NCBI RefSeq assembly: GCF_020882245.1
Contig: NC_083598.1
Coordinates: 4,147,178 to 4,211,177 of the forward strand
Source: Rhopalosiphum padi
Taxonomy: Eukaryota > Arthropoda > Insecta > Hemiptera > Aphididae
Direction of reading: 5' to 3'
DNA length: 64,000 nucleotides
Under the pieces are notes generated by a model. The model did no database searches, was not told where the DNA came from, and saw nothing but the letters and a program-made list of their open reading frames with translations. The translations under genes were made by a program, and so were the position numbers. Each line of letters opens with the position of its first letter. Position 1 is the first letter of the stretch. Positions 59,361 through 64,000 of this stretch are shown one piece after another.

Positions 59361-60079
59361 AAAGTAAAACGTTATTATTTGATATTTTTCATCATTTCAT
59401 TAGGAAAATGTTGTATTATCATAAAGAATTTACTGCAATGTACGCAACAGAAAGAAAAAATGATGATTTGTACGATTAATTTTTAAAGACATTATTAAAG
59501 CATTCATTTTAATACTATTTAAATAATTTATGTTATTGTCAGAGTAAAATTGTAACGTAATCGAATCCCAAAAGGCCTAAATGATAAAAGTTTTTTCCGG
59601 TAAAACCATCATAATAAAACACGACGTTTTGAACTCAAATTTTGATTACAGGCAGTACATTTTTATGGGACGCTGAATACTGAGGTATTCTGAATTTCTT
59701 AAACTAATTTTACCCAAATGTCTTGCCATCTCTTGAATACAATCTCGTGTACCGATTATATAACCTATATTCTATAGGTAAGTGTTATTATCATCTCCGC
59801 ATCATCATTATTATTGTTCCTTCAGTCATCAGACAATAACAATTACAATGTTGTGTTTACGTCTCGAGAAGCCGCGAGTCACGTGTCTATACGTATATAC
59901 ACTGGACGCGGAGCGTAAGTATAATATGTACAACAATTATTATTCGTCTGCATACATTTTATTTCGACCACATCAAAGGGATTTGTGTTGCGCTATATCT
60001 AGTATACAGCTTGTTCCGCATATTTTGACGTGCCGCCCTTAATTTCGACCGGCGCGCCGTGTATATAATTAATACTTAC

Positions 60080-60226
60080 ACGCCGGTTGCCAATACCGTG
60101 ATAGTTCTTCTCGTCGTATGATATATACCGTCTGTTTCGGTCTGGTGCGCTAAAGTTGTATACACGCACGCACGTTCCGGTGACCCCTACAGCATCCATA
60201 TAGCGGCGGACGAACTTGTTACGGAG
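60080..60226 (-). CDS. candidate 147-nt internal exon
   Basis: An acceptor (TTAATATATTCAG) is followed by exactly 49 codons in phase 0, ending at a consensus donor (CGGCGT|GTAAGTATT). The protein reads LRNKFVRRYMDAVGVTGTCV, RVYNFSAPDRNRRYISYDEK and NYHGIGNRR. All amino-acid classes are present, codons are well mixed and there is no low-complexity tract. An internal ATG (MDAV...) would permit a first-exon reading, but the frame stays open up to the acceptor. It is the best single coding candidate in the window. The family is not recognised; the basic motif VRRYMDAV and the RNRRYISYDEKNY section would be good search queries. Confidence 0.48.
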
Positions 60227-60283
60227 CTGAATATATTAATTCACCACGCATCCAAAATAATATATAATAAATAATAATAATAT

Positions 60284-60526
60284 ATGTTCTTTTTACACTT
60301 TTTTTTATGCGCGCTGAAAACGATAAAGTCTAACTCGTCTAAACCGAGACGGTCCAAAAATAAAACTGCTTTATATATGAGAACGTTTGAAAGGAATATT
60401 ACGTTGTCAAACTTGGTAAAACAATTTTTTTCCTCTCCGGCCGTTAAAGTTCTGAATTATGTTGTGGGCAATTACCCGGAAAAGCTGTTACGGGACCAGA
60501 TTAAGCCTTATATAATATCCGCATAG
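60284..60526 (+). CDS. candidate ORF or terminal exon, 80 aa
   Basis: From ATG it reads MFFLHFFLCALKTIKSNSSK, which is signal-peptide-like, then PRRSKNKTALYMRTFERNIT, LSNLVKQFFSSPAVKVLNYV and VGNYPEKLLRDQIKPYIISA, then TAG. AATAAA at 60608-60613 is 82 nt past the stop. An AG at 60327-60328 also permits an exon start after the T-rich tract, so the first 15 residues may not be coding. The last 45 residues look like an amphipathic helical domain. It is either a small secreted protein or the last exon of a larger gene. No family is recognised. Confidence 0.4.
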   Translation: MFFLHFFLCALKTIKSNSSKPRRSKNKTALYMRTFERNITLSNLVKQFFSSPAVKVLNYVVGNYPEKLLRDQIKPYIISA

Positions 60527-60613
60527 GCTCTTTTATTTCGTATTAGCCGTTTTAGCTGATGTAAATTATTTTTATAAACAAAACATATAAATATCATAAA
60601 TTTGAAAAATAAA

Positions 60614-63600
60614 TAATATAACATAATTCACATATAATATCGTGGATGATGGCATACAGATAATTTGGGGAGGGCGGATTAAGTTGACGAGGGGGGTATA
60701 AATTTAGTTTTAAAAATGTATCAAGACATTTAGTGGTTATTCTCGAAAACAATAAGAAATATATTGATGTTAGAATATAAATTATATCAATACAAATTAT
60801 TATCTAGTAACACACGTGCTTGAATTATGATTTGTTTGTTTATTGTATATTTGTATTACAATATTATTATGTGAATGCCGTAAAAAATAAGACATCTACG
60901 ATCTTACAGTTCTTTAAAATATTGAGTTTAACAAGTATTATATTGCGTTGTTTAAATAGCATATACTAAATACAGTTATTTCAAAAGGTTTATTGGAGAT
61001 TTACAAAATGTTATTCAAATTAGCTTAAATAACCCATTATTGCTGTTTTTGAACTATTATAGTCACTCAGTGGTGTAACTGGGAGCGGGGAGGTGATAAC
61101 CTATACTCCCAGACCTTTATTTTTTTTTTACATATTGGTTAGGAGGTAAGCTAAAAATATTACTATAAAAAAATAAAATAAATATAATGTATGAATTATT
61201 TTAAATTATGAAGCATAAATGTTTATTTGTTTTATTCCTTATAACTTGCGACAATTATGAAATATCCAAATCAACACCACTGTAAAAAGCAGTTTGTATT
61301 GATTCTGAACAGTCTGAACCATCTGTTATGGTATAAAATATCGAAGTAATTGAAAGTATGATCTTTGGTGATATTTAGTAAACTGATATAAATATTATAT
61401 ACTAAACATTTTCAAAAATTATAATATGAATAAATTAATATTGTTAAAGGAAAAATTAAGATTGTATACTTAGAGAATCACCCTGTATAGTGTATATATT
61501 AAACTACAACGATTGTAATAATAATATGACAATATTATATAATACAATATTAAGCGCAACACTGACAACCAACTAGACATTTCTACATAAAGTTCAAATA
61601 TACAGATAAATAAAAACCTTAAATTAAAAATACAAATTGTGTTGACAACGATATGACAGATGACAGTTTTCTGGCTGTTGTACATTAGATAATATATTGA
61701 TATGTAATTAAATAAATTATTGTCGCTTTAAAATATTTTTAAGTTAACATGGTTTAATCTATTCCTGCACACGTTTGAGTGAGCAGTTAGAACAATATAC
61801 TAGTAAAAATTAAAGTTATTTAGGAGCGTTCCAGTTTCTTTTTTTCATATTCATTAGACATAAAACAAAATATATATAATCAGTATACGAAAATTGATAA
61901 AATATATAAATTATAAATACATATAGGTAATATATTATGACATGTAGATTTATTTATTTTGTTATAAACTCTGTCAATATTATGAGAAATTGATTATAAC
62001 TTCAATCGTACAAGTCTCGAAATTTGATATGATAAAAATAAATAATAATTTATTTGAGAAATGGCTTGTTTTGTTGGTTGGCGTTTACAAAACAAGGGTA
62101 CAGTGTATAAGAACAGAATTAATTTTTTAGCCGACACCAATCATCATGTCTACAGATGAAGAAGTCATCGGTTATGTATAATAACTATGTAAGTATTTGA
62201 ATTTGGAATAATATTGGTCATGACACCAATTATAATACGCTACAACCGACGGTGACTGGGACTGACTACATCGTATATTACGATGGTATACAGGTGAATA
62301 GGTCGCTAACGAGATGATTTCGATGGTTTTTTTACCTGTATATAGTCTATTGTGAAACAGCGAGACCGCCTAAATAAAAATCATAAGTACAGCTTCTTCC
62401 CGAATAGTTGTGAGAGAGGTCGTTACGAAGCTCGTAGTTTGACTTGTATTATTAGAGCGTTGGTAATTTTTCTAAATACTATATAATATACGTATCCTTT
62501 GGAATTGTTGGATTATTACCATAATATGTCCATATATAATATATTATAATTATTATATAATTAATAATTATACATGGGTTTTAAAAGGAATTCGTATAAT
62601 GTAAGTATTTCAACAGTATTCTTTTAGACCAATACCAATGTATTATAATTTTCTGAAAGTATAATGGACGTCCGTCCACCACGAAGTCTGATATCGATAA
62701 AGGAAATTTTTTTAAGCAACGCAATATAAATAATATGACAATTGAAAAATGTATAGTAATTGTGGTTAAAAATAATTTTAAAATGTGTTTCAAGTAGGTG
62801 TTAAATAGGAAATAAACTTTTCAATACTTATTTATGAAAGCTCTCTGAGATGAGAATTTGAGTAAAAAATGTTTAGTAGTTACCTATAGGCTATAGAAAT
62901 ATTTTTTAAATTTAATGAAAACAAATTCTTACAGGATCCAGTATCTTTAAAATACTTTTATATACTTTTAAATTTTAGTATTTCGTACTTTTTTAAAGTA
63001 CAATTAGGTTCATTATAGGACAAGAGGGAGTGCCCAAATTTAAAAGTTGTGTAGTATATTACACACATTTTACTATAAAGATCGCGGGTTACTTTGACAA
63101 GCCATTATGCATACTAGTCGAACAACGTATCCAGATGGGTTCCCGGGCTTTCTGAAGAAACGGCAACAATATTGATTTTCATTCATTGATGTATTGATGG
63201 CTTTGTATAGTTAACTATGGACCACCAACCAATGTATTCGTCGACCTGCAAAAATGTAGACATTTGGACGGTTCAAACATTTTTTTTGTAACTTGAAACT
63301 TTTAATGAGATGATTTTCGAATCCCTATATTATTTTCGACCTTTATGGTTTATACAATAATTTTTGTACGACGACCCTGCAGCAAAAAATAGTTTGCGAA
63401 GTACAAACATATTTGGCGATGTTAAATAATTGAATTACCTATATTGGTATATTCGCGTTCAAAAGTTATAAAACGACGAAGTTTATTGATTATTTTTCGA
63501 GTATATTCAGTTCAATAATTTTTATTTAAATAATATCGTATGCATAACATGCCAACTATTATTGTTTTTATTGTAAAATAAATCAACCTTTATATTATTT

Positions 63601-64000
63601 TTGCACGTATAGTTAAGGAATTGCTTTTGTATTCATACTCCGATGATGTCTCCAGAAAAAGTTTTAATAAGTTATCAAAAAAAAAAAAGAAAAGTTTTTT
63701 ACTGTTAGTTTAACATAATCGTTCAAACTCTAAAGCCATTTCCCGGAAGAAAACAGCCGTCAGGATATCACATAATGATAATGCATTGAGTTTTAACCAA
63801 TATATGCTAAAAGTAAGTTTTTTAATCTTATCAAACAACCTTCACCATCGGATGTAAAGAACATGTTCTATTAAAACCTAAGTAGAATATTATGAGTATT
63901 TTTATTTAGGTGCAGTGTATAAACGATCTTCTTCAAATATTGTGTAAGAGACCTAACTACATATGACGCGCAGTCTTCTTCGCCTACAGGGCTACTACAG
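60614..64000. other. AT-rich non-coding stretch with MITE remnants
   Basis: No supported gene. CAGTGGTGTAACTGGGAGCG at 61067-61086 looks like a short-transposon end, and 61430-61488 ends in a canonical MITE terminus. The frames at 61470-61685 and 62581-62793 are AT-driven. A poly(A) run lies at about 63678-63690. Confidence 0.42.
61430..61488. mobile_element. right end of a long-TIR MITE copy
   Basis: Ends GAGAATCACCCTGTATAG, preceded by AAGGAAAAATTAAGATTGTA, matching the family's right terminal block. The left end was not located. Confidence 0.45.

Noticed and set aside
1..64000. Prokaryotic features (operons, Shine-Dalgarno sites, CRISPR arrays, rRNA)
   Set aside because: None were seen; composition, microsatellites and splice-type signals point to an insect nuclear genome.

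Overview
This is an AT-rich eukaryotic nuclear window, most likely from an aphid or a close relative (Hemiptera). That placement is inferred from the overall texture: long AT-rich gene-poor stretches, frequent TAGGTA/ATAATAT words, dense (AC)n, (AT)n and (ATT)n microsatellites, small islands of balanced base composition, and many copies of TA-flanked MITEs whose ends read CAGGGTGATTCA. Nothing prokaryotic is present: no long ORFs, operons, CRISPR arrays, rRNA or tRNA were found. No complete protein-coding gene of a recognised family could be identified.

What can be supported falls into three classes. (1) Mobile-element debris: at least seven long-inverted-repeat MITEs of one family (about 22.8-23.3, 25.9-26.6, 29.2-29.9, 42.3-43.1, 44.2-44.8, 45.9-46.4 and 55.0-55.6 kb) plus partial copies near 39.6 and 61.5 kb; three short elements with TAGGCG- or GCGCAAC-type ends (24.1-24.3, 33.4-33.9, 48.2-48.3 kb); a hAT-like terminus at 34.8 kb; a Tigger-like fragment at 34.5 kb; and an unclassified repeat with copies at 18.5 and 36.4 kb. 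(2) Simple repeats, clustered at 10.8-11.7, 13.5, 25.6-25.8, 49.3, 54.3 and 55.7 kb. (3) Short exon-like segments. The best have an open frame joined to credible splice signals: a plus-strand terminal exon with a hydrophobic tail at 2.2 kb; two mutually similar tail-encoding segments at 5.8 and 7.9 kb; minus-strand internal exons at 46.84-46.90 and 60.08-60.23 kb; and a 50-nt minus-strand microexon at 41.43-41.48 kb.

Layout: 0-8 kb holds three plus-strand segments ending in hydrophobic tails, possibly alternative 3' ends of one membrane-anchored protein. 8-27 kb is mainly intergenic or intronic, with GC-rich islands near 16.1, 20.7 and 25.2 kb. 27.5-29.1 kb has several plus-strand coding-like pieces. 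30-41 kb is sparse apart from repeats. 41-52.5 kb has exon-like pieces on both strands. 53-57 kb is mostly repeats. 58.2-60.5 kb is the most gene-like part, with a GC-rich candidate start on the minus strand and exon-like segments on both strands.

In balanced-composition islands, open frames of 40-70 codons occur by chance, and at least one coding-like segment turned out to lie in a repeat. All CDS entries are therefore candidates. RNA-seq or protein-homology searches would be decisive; none could be run here.
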